Origin: Dactylonectria macrodidyma
Taxonomy: Eukaryota; Ascomycota; Sordariomycetes; Hypocreales; Nectriaceae
NCBI GenBank assembly: GCA_020744425.1
Contig: JAGMUV010000027.1
Coordinates: forward strand, 186,001 to 250,000
DNA: 64,000 nucleotides
Reading direction: 5' to 3'
Made by a program: the position numbers and the translations under genes. Below, in pieces: positions 34,288-45,685 of the stretch. How positions within the stretch are numbered: the stretch's first letter is position 1; every line of letters begins with the position of its first letter. Under the pieces are notes generated by a model. That model was not told the origin of the DNA, did not search any database, and worked only from the letters and a program-made list of their open reading frames with translations.

Positions 34288-34357
34288 GGTCAATATCAGC
34301 GAAGGATGCGTATCATGGGATATGGAGCCAAAGACCAAAAGACAAACAGGCTTCGAG

Positions 34358-34366
34358 TTTTATATA
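34358..34366 (-). promoter_or_regulatory. TATA box of the UNC93-like gene
   Basis: TATATAAAA on the minus strand, about 70 bp upstream of the ATG at 34287. Confidence 0.5.
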
Positions 34367-35211
34367 GTTATATTTCATGCCATTGGAAGCCTCTCTATCC
34401 TTAGCGCCCCCCCAATCTGGGGTTGGCGATTGTCCGTATGTCCAAAGCGGGCAGTCCTGGAGATCGTTACCCCTTGGAGCCGGTCAATGAGCACAACGGC
34501 TTCTGGGCCCTCGCCTGGTTGAAACCTAACGCCTGGATTCCTCGGATAGTGATAAAAGCTCACTTGTTGGTCTTTACCGGACCGGGATCTATATCTAGAC
34601 CCCAGGCCGGAATTCAAGGGTTCCCGGGGTTATCTTTCCACTTGCCTCATGTCAGGTCTGGGGAAAAGGCTAATAAAACCCTGGGGCAAGGCTAAAAGCC
34701 GCCGAAATGCTAACAGGTGCACCCAATGTCTTCCTAGCCTCACACCAATACATGGCCGGGCCGGTCTTCACGCTGCAGTCCTTTCGGGTATCGGCCAAAC
34801 GAAGGGTCAAGCTGGGGGAAATGACTCGGGAAAGTTCAATTGCTTCATTCAACTTCCATTGGCTCGTCCATGGTGGGGCCGGTCGACCTTTTTGGGAGCT
34901 TTTAGGGCCATTTGATACAGCCCAGGGCCGGCTTCGGCGGCACGTAGTAATGACTCGTCAGCAAGTCCCCCATGCCCATGCCCATGCCCATGCCCTATCA
35001 TTAAACCAGCCCGCAGCAAGGGTTTCCCTCCTGTGCAGAAAGAAGGCTGGGGATACTGAACATGGGCCGGAAGATGGGCCAAGACTCCGCGCCCCATGAC
35101 CATATAATGGGCAGCCTCAACGCTCTGCACACAGCCATCGATGTCAGAAGGGCAGGTTCGGAAGCCTGTGTCTCTTGAGTTACCCCAGATAGAACGATTC
35201 CTTTCGCAGCC
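34367..35211. other. Divergent promoter region
   Basis: Shared upstream region of the UNC93-like gene (minus) and the FAD oxidase (plus). It contains a short CCCATG tandem (about 34970-34992). No gene is seen. Confidence 0.5.
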
Positions 35212-36839
35212 ATGCCGCTTTCCCCGCTTCCTGTCCAGAACGCCACGACCTCCTTCTGGAGGTCAGCCCCGCACCCGCTGGACGATCACCAGTCTACTCC
35301 TCAGCTTCCCGCCCAAGTCGACATTACAGTTGTTGGCGCTGGCTATGCAGGCGTCGCGACAGTCTACCACATTCTAGAAAGCTGCAAGGCCCGAGGAATC
35401 CCACCCCCAAGCATCCTCATTCTAGAAGCTCGGCAAGCATGTTCCGGGGCTACTGGACGCAATGGCAAGCCGAATCCCCCCCCCATCCCAACCCCCAGTT
35501 GTGTTCTTGTGTCACCTGGATGCCTCCGTCCGACCTCTAGCCTAACCTTTTGTTTTCCGCAGGCGGCCATCTCAAACCAGACCCCTACAGCCGACCCTCG
35601 AATCTGGTTGTCACGCATGGCCTGGAGGCTGCCGCTCAGTGCGCGGCATTTGAGGCAAAGAATCTTGCCGCCGTGAAGAAAGTCATTGAAGATGGGGCCA
35701 TTGATTGCGACTTTGTCTTCACACGTGCCGTCGACGCTTTGATGTCGGATGCCATCTGCGACCGGATGAAAGCGGGAGTCGATCTCCTCAGAAAGAATGG
35801 CGTTGCAACGATGGACGATGTACACTTTGCCAAGGGGGCCGAGGCGGAACAGGTGAGTCGACTACCGCCTTGCACGCAGGCATCCATCCTCTGAGTGAGG
35901 CATGATACTGACCAGAACTAGCTGTCGGGTGTCAAGGGAGCCAAGGGCTGTCTTTCTTACACTGCGGGGCATATGTTCCCCTACAAGCTCATCCTCCACC
36001 TGCTATCCAAGGCTATCGAGGCCGGTGTGAACCTGCAGACACACACTCCGGTGACGGCAGTCACCAAGACGCCCGATGGGGAGGGCTATCTGACACTGAC
36101 GACTCCGCGGGGAACCGTCCGCGCAAGCAAGATTGTGTACGCAACGAACGGCTACACTTCGTCAATCCTGCCCGAGTTTGTGGACAAGATTGTCCCCGTG
36201 CGGGGAATTTGCAGCTACATCAAGCCTGGCAAGAACCCCGCTCCTTCGCTGCCCAACTCGTACATCATCCGCTGGTCAGACACTGAGTACGAGTACTTGA
36301 TCCCAAGACTTGACGGCAGCATTGTTGTTGGAGGTGCGCGGTCCGTGTATTACCACGACCTGAAGAGCTGGTATAACAACGTCGACGACGACCGGTTGAT
36401 TGAGTCGGCAAAGACCCACTTCGATGGATATATGCAGCGCGTATTCCGTGGGTGGGAAGACAGCGGCGCGTATACGTCCAAGGTGTGGACGGGAAGTAAG
36501 TGGACCCATCTAACCCAACCTGATTCAACATTTTTAGGCAGTGGCTAACTAACATTCATTCCATCAGTAATGGGCTACTCATCTGACGCACTGCCCCATG
36601 TTGGTGCCGTTCCAGGAAGACAGAACCAATTTATGCTTGCTGGGTTCAACGGACACGGGATGCCGCAGATATTCTTGTCCGCAAAAGGCATCGCGTCCAT
36701 GATGATGGAACAGCTTAGTTTTCAGAGCACAGGCATCCCAAAGATTTACGAGGCTGCCCAAGCAAGACTGGACAATCCCAAGAACTCCATACTTGAGGGC
36801 TGGAAGGAAGTCCAAAGGAGGCAAGGACCAAAGCTGTAA
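35212..36839 (+). CDS. FAD-dependent amine/amino-acid oxidase (DAO family)
   Basis: Flavoprotein of the DAO (D-amino-acid oxidase/sarcosine oxidase-like) family, about 450 residues. Exons are 35212-35464, 35563-35852, 35922-36495 and 36568-36839, all in phase. The ADP-binding motif VVGAGYAGVATVYHILE follows an N-terminal segment of about 38 residues. ARQACSGATGRNGGH spans intron 1, which uses a GC donor (GCAAGC at 35465) with a normal CAG acceptor; no GT donor restores the conserved GRNGGH. Later marks are IVYATNGYTS, EYLIPRLDGSIVVGG and LAGFNGHGMPQI (C-terminal flavin-binding region). The likely reaction is oxidative deamination of a secondary amine or amino acid. The substrate is unknown. 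Confidence 0.87.
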
Positions 36840-36926
36840 GCCTATGCGCTGCATTCATATCGAATATATCCGCAGCGGTGCCAGTGACGCGCGGCACTTC
36901 AGTCCTCTTCTATTATGGATAAGATA

Positions 36927-38308
36927 CAGTGGGGCGGATAAAATTACGACACATTCCGTGTCAACCCGGTGTATCTATACCCCCACAACGTGATGGCCTC
37001 ACTTTGAACCCTTATTACGCACCCAAATAAATGTCAATTAAATATTAATATATATCAATCTGTAGCTTTTTGAATGGAGTTTCTAATGGAGTCTTCGATA
37101 TTTCTTATACTAACTGCGTGCGCGCACCACAGCCTGCAACCTGCGCTTCATTGAATGGACCAAGTTCTGCATCACCTCGGGCTCAATCTCTTCCCACAGC
37201 TCGACTACGGCTTCTGTAAGCTGTAGCTTTGCTTCCTCCGTCTTTGGCATGTAAGCAAGCTCAGGACATTGCTCACAGACCCTTATTTTAAGTATGTGCC
37301 ATAGGTTTTCTATGAGGTTGAGATCCGGGCTATAGGGCGGCCAGGCAACTACCTCCGCCCTCCGGTTCTCACACCATTCTATGAGCCAGCTTCTCATCAA
37401 ACGGGATGTATAAAGACTCGAGTTATCGTGCTGAAAGTAGCTATTTCTGGTCACAATTCGAGGAAGGTATTGCTTCATGCATTCAAGCAGAACTCGCGCC
37501 GTAACACCGCCGCCTTCAGATTCTGGGTCGCTGTAAAGAGGGCACATTGGAAGCTTCCTGACTGTATTGAAGGCACTGAAGAACATCTGTGAATGCTTGG
37601 TTGGTGTGACACGGGTCTGAACATTCTTTCTGAATAGCCTCTCGTGCTAGGAACAGTCAGAGAGGTCACAATCGCATTAAGAAAACATACCGGCTTACAG
37701 AAGCATCAAGTGCGTCTCTGACCCTCACCTCAAGCCACAGTAACTTCATCAGAGAAGGTCCATTTCTCCCAAAACTCAAGAGGCATGTGAATATAGCGTC
37801 TTGCAAAGCGTAGGCGTTTTATGGCTGTTTCCTCGCTGATGAACGGTCTCAAAAGTGACTGGAAGTGCATAATGCCTTCCTTTCGAAGGAAGGTAATTAT
37901 GGTCCTCCTACAGCAGCTCAAATTGGCCTCCTCGATTAATTCACGTATCTGGATATGAGGGTCTTGACCTATTACTCGCAGTATCTGTCTTTTTTCCCGG
38001 TCTCCGAGCTTAGGGGGGCTGCCGCACCTAGGTTGGTCGCGGCCGCTCTGTTGTTCTTGGTATCGCCGGACAATGCCGTAAATTGCGTGCCGTGTAACTC
38101 CCTCCTCGCGTGCGATTTTAATGGCAGAAACGCCTGAATTATACCTCCAAACAACCCTCGTCCTCGTATGAGGAGAATGATGTATCTGCGACACCATTCT
38201 GACTTGAATTGGTGGTGCAATGGGCTGTTGAAGCTGATGATGATTTTGGTGAAGGTATCACGGAAAGCGGGGTACGGAAAATGTGTCGTAACTTTTGGGG
38301 ACCCACTG
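36927..38308 (-). mobile_element. Tc1/mariner element with TA target duplication
   Basis: A 1,382-bp element flanked by TA at 36925-36926 and 38309-38310. Terminal inverted repeats start CAGTGGG and share TTACGACACATT about 15 bp inward. It encodes one transposase on the minus strand. Confidence 0.85.
37110..38197 (-). pseudogene. Tc1/mariner transposase, single frameshift
   Basis: DDE transposase of the Tc1/mariner superfamily. The N-terminal half (38197-37730) has two helix-turn-helix regions (AIKIAREEGVTRHAIYGIV; RELIEEANLSCCRRTI) and the first Asp in WTFSDE. The C-terminal half holds FQHDN (second Asp) and WPPYSPDLNLIENLW (Glu). Between the halves an extra base near 37731 moves the frame to VRVRDALDAS. 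A spliceable intron (GTAAGC donor, CCTAG acceptor) then joins HERLFRKNV. I count 38 residues between the second Asp and the Glu, against 34 in Tc1. With one frameshift the copy is probably inactive. Confidence 0.85.
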
Positions 38309-38606
38309 TAGGATAGAATCATGCGCCTAGCCTAATACTACCTTACCCCTCAGCAACTAGAGGGCGCACCTGTACTTGCGGTAGTCTAGTGCGTTAGCCC
38401 AACGCATCCGACCCACTCCTCCCCCTTTTCCCCCAACACGCCCTGAGTCGTTACCCGTTGGCATTGTGGGGCTTGCAAGCATGCCAACCTCTCCGAGGTT
38501 GGTCACAAAACCTTGGTCCAGGCACAAAAACCTGGTCCACCCTTAATGTCACGGGCCAGATGAGATCAACTCAAGAGGTAATGCCACTGTATTGCGAGAA
38601 TACTAC

Positions 38607-39905
38607 CAGGCTTTCTAACCATACGCGTATGGTTTAGTTAAACCATATATTACTCATATATTGCCCATATACCTATACCATACGGCCTGAGGCGTATGAC
38701 CATATATGATCATACGCGGGATAAAGTTGCTCCGAGTCAAAATAGTCAGGTAAGGAAACCGGCGGCACTAAAACACCTTGACCATCCTCCTGGTCCTGAA
38801 AGGCTTCCCTTTTCAATAGATCCATAACGTAGAAAGGATACTTGAATGGCAAATCGGTTGCTTAAGCTATGCGTGGGCAACTTGGACTGCCGTGCAACGT
38901 CTCCGTAGCTCCAATCCTAAAGCAACTATCAAGATCGCTTCGAGTCACATTGTCAGACTTCATGTCAAGATCAATTCGCTCACCTATAGCAAACAGTTAG
39001 CCGTTTTGGAAGATAACTCTCCTTACTGAGGGATATCGTTCAACGCTCGATCGTACATTATTTACGATGGACGTCCTTCACAAGCATTACCAGCAAGCAT
39101 TCAACAAATACAAGACGAACCAACAGCTACTTGGTCCGGTACTGACGAGCTGGCATGTCTTCGACAAATACTACCAGCTCTCCGATGAGAGCCCGGCATA
39201 CGGTGCAGCGCTTATTCTCCATCCATCCCGAGGAAAGGCTCATATACAGAAAAATTGGCCAAAGGCATGGCATAAGAAGATCTTTACAGGAGTGAAGAAG
39301 TTGTGGGAAGACGAATACAAGAACCTGCCAACCGCTTATACTACCCCTTCCATTGTTCCGGCACTGGAACTGGATGAGTATGACCTGCTTGCACAGGAGC
39401 TTAATGTCATAGGCACAGAGCCCGACGTTGACGAATACGAAACCTACACCTCCCAGCCACCCATTCCAGTCGACTGCTCCCCCCTTGCCGGGTGGCTCCG
39501 CGATGAGCAGAAGGAGCGCTTTCCCCGACTGTCAAAGATGGCAATAGACATTCTCTCAATACCCGCCATGTCTGCTGACCCTGAGCGTACATTCTCTGGA
39601 GCACGGCGTACGATTTCGTGGGATCGAATGCTCCTTGGAGCATCGACAATTGAAAAGGGGAAGTGCTTAAAGAGCTGGATTCGCAGCGGTATAACGGCAG
39701 GGCTACAAGAAGACGAGGTTGAACAATACGAGTACATGGCAGAGGAGGGAAGCACCAGCGCTCTAGAGGAAGATGTGGGCCCTTGACCGGTTTGACGTCA
39801 TTTGCCGGATGGGCAATATATGGTTTAGTTCGCCATACGAGAATAAATCATACACCATAAACCATTCAGGTCCGTATGGCGTATGGCGTATGGTTAGAAA
39901 GCCTG
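38607..39905 (+). mobile_element. hAT element with 8-bp target duplication
   Basis: A 1,299-bp element with inverted termini CAGGCTTTCTAACCATACGC. It is flanked by the 8-bp direct repeat AATACTAC (38599-38606 and 39906-39913), the hAT signature. The MITE copy at 62 kb shows the same site empty (GAATACTACGATGAAG). It contains only the 3' part of a transposase gene, so it is non-autonomous. Confidence 0.92.
39067..39786 (+). pseudogene. hAT transposase C-terminal part
   Basis: A 239-codon frame covering the end of a hAT transposase: the helix with WHVFDKYYQLSDESPAYGAA and a WPKAWHK segment, then the dimerisation domain (PRLSKMAIDILSIPAMSADP followed by ERTFSGARRTISWDR). The BED zinc finger and the catalytic core are absent, so this element cannot move by itself. 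It is closely related to the hAT protein at 57.9-58.6 kb (LSRMAIDILSIAPESADPES). Confidence 0.88.
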
Positions 39906-40051
39906 AATACTACGATGAAGAGGAAAGAGAAAGCGAGCAGGCGCGTAGACGCGTAGACGCGTTGATAGTCCCTGTGGCCTGCCCCGTGCGTCCTAGTTAC
40001 GTATCGACCCCACCCTGGGTCCAGCACTCCAGACGCTCCCGTCACACTTAA

Positions 40052-40411
40052 CTATGTAAAAAAGCCGTTTTTACTACTTTTTATAGCACTATTTTAGCTT
40101 TAAATAATAGAAAATAAATTATATAAAAAATACTAATATATATTATTTTAATAGATATATATAAAAAACCAGATTTTATATGTTATAATATTTATATAAG
40201 AATTTTAATTAAATATCTTATTTTCCTACCTATTTTCTACCTATATTTTAAAGTTAAAAAATAAAGTTCTTTAAATTTAATAAAAAAGATGTGCATTTTA
40301 AAGCCCTGCTATTTCTCTATAATATCCTATTTTTTATAGAATTTATCTTTTACTATTTAAAGCTAGAATGAGGATATAAAAGGTAGTAAAAACGGCTTTT
40401 TCACATAGTAA
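40052..40411. other. AT-rich core of the outer MITE
   Basis: Very AT-rich (long runs of TTTA, ATATAA and TTAAAT), without coding potential, bounded by inverted ACTATGT.AAAAAGCCGTTTTTAC arms. It lies wholly inside the outer MITE. Confidence 0.7.
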
Positions 40412-40502
40412 AGGTGGACCAGGTTTTTGTGCCTGAACCAGGTTTTTGTGACCAACCTCGGAGAGGTTGGCATGCTTGCAAGCCCCACAATGCCAACGGG
40501 TA

Positions 40503-41460
40503 GTAGTGCCCGTGGTTTCTTTCCAATCTTCCCCTGTGAGTGTCAGTTAGGACCGAGAACAATGGGGAGGGTAAATCAAAAAAGGTCGACATCTCACCCA
40601 CACCGCTGTTGGTTAAACCGCGCGTATGACTCATTCAAGTTACCCCTCAACCTTCCCCTCGCAGTTCATTCTTTAACGAAAGCCATAAGCAGCCCTCACA
40701 ACTTCTCAAACACCCTAAGACTAGAATAGAAAGGCCAAATAATGGCGCGTGTTTCTAGGTCGTCGCTTCGGCGCATCTTGATTGAAGTTGCAGGTGATCA
40801 CTCCATCTCTCTGTCTGCGCTCTGGGCCCTTGTCTCTCAACTAGGCTCACTGCCAAACGACACCGACGTCTATTATGGCGGACGATAGCGGACACTGTCG
40901 CAAAACTCCCCTTGTCAGCTCTGCGTGGCGCCCATGCCCAAGCACTAGCTCCACATCTGACTCGTGTGGGTACATACGCGCAAGTACAGGACCAACGTCT
41001 GTGGACCAGCAGCGGTCCCGGCGAGACAAGGCCTGCTCTGTCCAGCCCTGCAAATGTAGAACGCCTGCGGGACCGTCTAGAGCCGTAACACCACCCACAA
41101 CAGAGTCCAGGCAGTCCGAACAATCCAAGACAATGGTTATTGAATAATTGGGGGTTATCTGCGTCAAATGTTGGCCTGGTTCTACACTGCAACAACTACT
41201 GTCGGAAAAGGCAATTCTTTTATGTCACATAACTAGGCCGCTTTGGTATGCCAATGTTTACAAAGAGCCCAAGGATGTGGCTTCACTTGGCTCACGACAG
41301 CATCTACTACGTAGTTCAAAGCAAGCGATATCAACCTTAAACTTAACACTAGAACGATTGCAATTTCCCATGGGCTTTTGAACCCAACTCAGCCGTCCGC
41401 CACTTTACGAAGCTTGTACCTGATCAGGTCCCAAACCCACATACTGATGGAAAGACTTTC
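40503..41460. other. Intergenic region
   Basis: A 48-codon frame at 40742 (MARVSRSSLRRILIEVAG) looks protein-like, but nothing around it supports a gene. No RNA gene is seen. Confidence 0.4.
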
Positions 41461-43146
41461 CTACTCATAACTAATTTTACAGATTTCTGTAACTGCATCC
41501 ACGGAGAAATTTATAAAGCTGCGGTACATCGCAACAGTACATGCATCGAGATGGTTTGGATAGGTCAGTGTGGTCTGAGTCTTTGGTCTCAGTGGGATAC
41601 CCGATGCGATAATATCGTCACCAGAGTCGCACAACTCGGGGTACTTGCTAAAAAAGTTGCGATCGATCTTATAGTAGGACGCTCCACAATCCATCTTTAG
41701 ATGCTTGAAGACGAGACAGGCGTGGCTGGGAGACGAAAAGAGGGTCTTGACATCGGGTACAGGAAGCGTTGGGCTAAGGCCAGTTTCCTGAATTCCCTCG
41801 TCAAGAGACATGCTCGCGATCAGATCCGTAACCCGAATGTAGACCTTTGTTGGCTGCGCGCCGACGACCAATTCCGATAGGCTGGCCTCGACGACGTACG
41901 CGCTCACTGCATCGCAGAATACTTGGTCGATACAAGGATTGGCTGCGTGCAGTTGTATAATTCCATCTCGAACTGACGAAAACGGGATCCAATCAATGAC
42001 GCAGGGATACTGAGATTGCAGCCTGCTCTGGAGCCGAGTCGGTCGATAACATTCGTGTACTCTCAAGTACGTTGAACTGCACGGGAACATTTGCCACGTC
42101 GTGAGCTCTATGATGTGAAAGAACCGTGTCTTTGCATACCAATTCATGACATCGGGCCGAGTAATGCTGTTGAACATGGCCAAAGCTGCAGAAACGGACT
42201 GATAAACGCTATGCAGGCATTAGCAAGAAGGACCCTCCTCCTCTGCGATGAAAAAGGGACTCTTGACTCACGACCGACAAGAATCGTCCTCGGTTAGTCT
42301 CGGCTGGTTGAGCTTAGCCCGCAGCAGCTCTCTGAGAACCAGGATGTGATCTGAGAAAGGGGAGTTGGACTGTGTCCATTCTAACCCGGAGATGGATGTC
42401 GAACGCCGACCAACAGCCATGGTGTTAGCGGGGGACTGGATACCCATTTGATAGTTGAAAGTCCAAATATCGGGAATTTGTTGGGTTTGCAGAGGCGACC
42501 TCATCCACTGCATGTCCAGCTGGCCATGATTGATGGTGGGCCCATCCGCGAATCCAAGTGACGACCCAATGGGAAATTCGAACGCAGTGTTAGTTGCCAA
42601 GGTGCTGCTCAGTGCATCGTCTGGGGAATTGAGGCTCCTCTGATCAAAGTGTGAATCAGGGAGTTGCTGGAGTGACTGAGTGTCGGCTGCAGGCTGGGCT
42701 TGGAGGATGGTTATCGTGGATCCCCCGGGTTGCTCTGATGTCCCCTCTTCTGGGGATTCCTCAGTCGTTGGAGATAAATTCTGAATACATGTCTTCGAGA
42801 TGGAGTCGGTGATGATTTGGAGGGTCACCTGAAGCCCCTCCAGTCGAGACTGGACGTTGGTGAGCTGTCCGTGCAGCAGTCTGTTCTCTTGCTCAAGGGC
42901 AACAATTCTTTCGCTCTCGGGCTTTCGAGAAGCTTCTGCACGGCTCAGCAGCTCCCTAATGTATTCCGCTTGTCTGCGACGAAAGGCTCTCTGGGATAGC
43001 CGATTCCGGATTTTCCTGCAAAGCCCGAGCGTAAGCACCAGCCACCCACGAGTTTGGGGGATTAGCACTGACCTCTTTTCGCGTTCGTCAACCCCTGACG
43101 ATGAGGCGTTGCATTGTTGATTCTTCTGAGACGTGGACGATGTCAT
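41461..43146 (-). CDS. bZIP transcription factor with DUF3425-like C terminus
   Basis: Nuclear regulator, about 530 residues. Exons on the minus strand are 43146-43073, 43015-42272 and 42208-41461, all in phase. The basic region is split by intron 1 and reads REKRRKIRNRLSQRAFRRRQ. A leucine-zipper-like helix follows (RIVALEQENRLLHGQLTNV, then RLEGL). The C-terminal domain contains YPCVIDWIPFSSVRDGIIQ and a long helical tail typical of fungal bZIP proteins with DUF3425. The start is the ATG at 43146 (MTSSTSQKNQQ). It is divergent from the next regulator-like gene. Confidence 0.85.
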
Positions 43147-43680
43147 GCTGCACTGACGATGTCCTGCAAGCCTATAATTCGGTGGAGCGCTGACAGATGA
43201 ATGAATGACTGTACTTTGAGCTCGAGTTCCAGGCCATTAAGAATTGGCCAAGTGGGCGCCAACGCGGGCAGCGATCGACCCCTTCTCTCGACTCTAATTG
43301 GTTGTACTGGTGATACTCCAAATGGGCCCTAACTTACTCCCCACCCACCACCATCTCTGTTTCCGATCTCCGGTTCGCATGATAAGACCGGGTAGAGCGA
43401 CGGTGCCGGGGCATGCAACCGGTTGCCGGCAACCCTGCCCACGGCCCGGCCCCGACCAGCAAACCGAATATCTGGGGGAGGTTGTTGCCCGCTTTCTGGG
43501 GATGTCCCCATGAGATATCACCACTCTGCGGCCAAGCGCCGACAAGATGGAGAGCCAAGACCAGCCCTTTGACGATGCAGCGACCCTCGAGCGGGAGAGT
43601 TTCACAGTCAAGACACTGTCCCGAAGCACGGCCCGTCGGTATCTCCAAAAACGTCAGCTTCATCTCTGGCCGCTAACGCT

Positions 43681-45685
43681 ATGTTAGATTATTCTGGCGA
43701 GTTTTCCCACTGGAACTTCTCTCATACGGTCCGGCAAAAAGTCAACCACTATTTGGATGCTACCGGGTCGTCTTCCCAGAATGGCTTCCAAGCACCACCG
43801 GTCCAGAATGAAGGTTGGGATCCGGCCTCACAGAAGCCAAAAATCGTTGAGTATTGGCGAGCAACCCAACTCCAGGTGCCAAGCTCTCGCGTCCAAAACG
43901 TATTGAGCATCTTGCCTCCCAAAGGTATCGCCATATTCCTCGCGCAGGTCTATTTCGAATTTGCCCAGACCAATTCCTTCTTTGTGGAAGATACATGGGT
44001 GTACGACAAACTCAAGCTCTTGTACGAACACCCCGGGAATGTAACTAGCTCTGCCGCTGCCTGGGTATGCTCTGTTGTCATGGTATTGGCCGTCGGTACC
44101 CAGTTTGCCCATATGGGTTCTGGCGAGTTGGCTGTGAGGACGCCGGCTGCTGATGGAGACCCGCCCACTGGAAAGGAGTCTGGGACTATGCTTTACCAAA
44201 CAGCCACCACGCTGTTGCCCGACATAATTACTGTCGCTTCACTCGAAAGTGTTCAAGCCTGTTTGCTTTTGGCGCACTATACGATGCCTCTCGACACACA
44301 TGGACTAGCATACACCTACCTAGGGCTAGGCATTAAAATGGCAATCCAGAACGGCATGCACCGCAAGTACACTGGCGTCGAATTGGACCCCTGGACAATC
44401 GAGACAAGGAACAGATTGTGGTGGACAGCGTACACTGTCGAAAGGTATGTCCGTGGCTAAGATTCCACAGCCGAAGGTCCTCCTTCGCGTTGCCTGAAGA
44501 GCGCTGAACTATGGCAGACGTGTTTGTGTCCTTCACGGGAGGCCGGCATCCATCACTGCGATTGAGATGGATACCGAACTCCCCAAGGACCTGGCTGAGT
44601 TCCGGCAACGCAACCAACCATCCAAATTTGACAACATGTTAGCCCTGATACATTTGACAGGTGGTCTCGCAGACATAGCCAGTTCCCTGTATGCGCAACC
44701 AAGTTCCTCTTTGCCTAATTCCTGCCATAACACTGGACTGACACAATCATCCAGGACATTTTTGAGAAGATGCCCTAAAGCACTACAGGCAACGTATTTA
44801 GAAAGGATATTATCCGTCCGTGAGAGGCTCCTCACATGGTGGTCAACACTTCCGCAGGATGTTCAGACGCCATCCGTGTCCTCGCCCCTATTTCGCCCCA
44901 ACGTGCACTTGAAACTCAGCTACCACCTCACCCAGATATTTACAGGGCGACTATTCATCTTCCATGAATCTAGCCGTGGTTCTCTAACGGACGGCGCGAG
45001 TAAAGATATGCCACGCCGAAATCGACGGGCTACCCTTGTATCAGACGCTCTGGAAGCCGCTTTCGATGTGATGAATCTGCTGGAACTTCTCCATGAGACC
45101 AAGGGTCTTGCCCGAGAAAGCTACACGGAGTTCAGCTCTTGTCGTGCGGCCTTGCTACTCCTTCTCGCCCAAAGCATCAACCAACGCACGGAGCGTGTAA
45201 GAACAGCGGTTAAGCTAGGCATGCGGCTCATCAAGTTGATGTCCACCGGGAGTAATGTGTCAAATCAATCGGAAGCCTCTGTCATAGAGACTATTGACCT
45301 GGCAATCTGTCGGCTACATTCGCTGAATGGTGGACTCTCAGGTGGAGAGTGTGGTCTCGATGAACAGGAACGCAAGGTCAGATATTTTCGCTTCAAGGAG
45401 TGGACAGAGTTGTGCATTAGCACAGGCAACGTGGCTATAGACCCGTCGCCCATGTCAGGGGGGCCACTACCTGATCCTTCGATACGCGACTTGCCGTTTC
45501 ATGGTACGTCAGTCAAGTGGCCAGATACTGGAGACACCATGGCCGATCTAAGGAATTGGACAAGGCATATCTTCAATGACATAGAGACAGCCACTTCTCT
45601 TGATATCCTTCCTAGCGGCCAGATGACTGAATCAGGGGTTATGTCAACGTTGGCTTCTCAAGATTGTTGGCGGGGGTATCGGTGA
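43681..45685 (+). CDS. Fungal-specific transcription factor domain protein lacking a visible DNA-binding domain
   Basis: Homologous to the regulatory (Fungal_trans) region of zinc-cluster regulators. Exon frames run 43681-44444 and 44518-45685, joined at TVER-RVCVLHGRPASI (GTATGT donor). A 66-nt in-frame intron is likely near 44689-44752, removing a low-complexity Ser/Asn stretch. Marks are AQVYFEFAQTNSFFVE, LLAHYTMPLDTHGLAYTYLG followed by LGIKMAIQNGMHRK, RNRLWWTAYTVER and LHGRPASI. No Zn2Cys6 cluster (CxxCRxRKxKC) was found upstream in any frame. A 5' exon from ATG 43547 (MESQDQPFDDAATLERE) with a splice near 43635-43687 may supply an N terminus. It is either a regulator that lost its DNA-binding domain or an incompletely resolved gene. 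Confidence 0.7.

Larger units (their letters stand above)
38547..40046. mobile_element. MITE with TGTSACGGG ends, copy 1 (itself interrupted)
   Basis: Ends are TGTCACGGG and, reversed, TGTGACGGG. Flanking direct repeats CTTAA lie at 38542-38546 and 40047-40051. Without the hAT insertion the element is about 193 bp. Copy 2 lies at 62344-62538 in reverse orientation. Confidence 0.85.
38454..40500. mobile_element. Outer TA-flanked MITE with long inverted repeats, carrying nested insertions
   Basis: Both ends carry the same roughly 90-bp sequence in inverted orientation, starting CCCGTTGGCATTGTGGGGCT and including CAACCTCTCCGAGGTTGG and the word AACCTGGTCCACC. TA flanks both ends. The inverted repeat continues inward on the right as CTATGTGAAAAAGCCG and on the left, beyond the nested insertion, as CTATGTAAAAAAGCCG at 40052. 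There is no coding capacity of its own. Confidence 0.85.

Noticed and set aside
40060..40400. The AT-rich island as a centromere-like or replication-origin sequence
   Set aside because: It lies entirely between the inverted arms of the outer MITE and is explained as its core.
40742..40888. Small plus-strand gene MARVSRSS... near 40.7 kb
   Set aside because: Only 48 codons, no recognisable domain, and no supported splice to a second exon.
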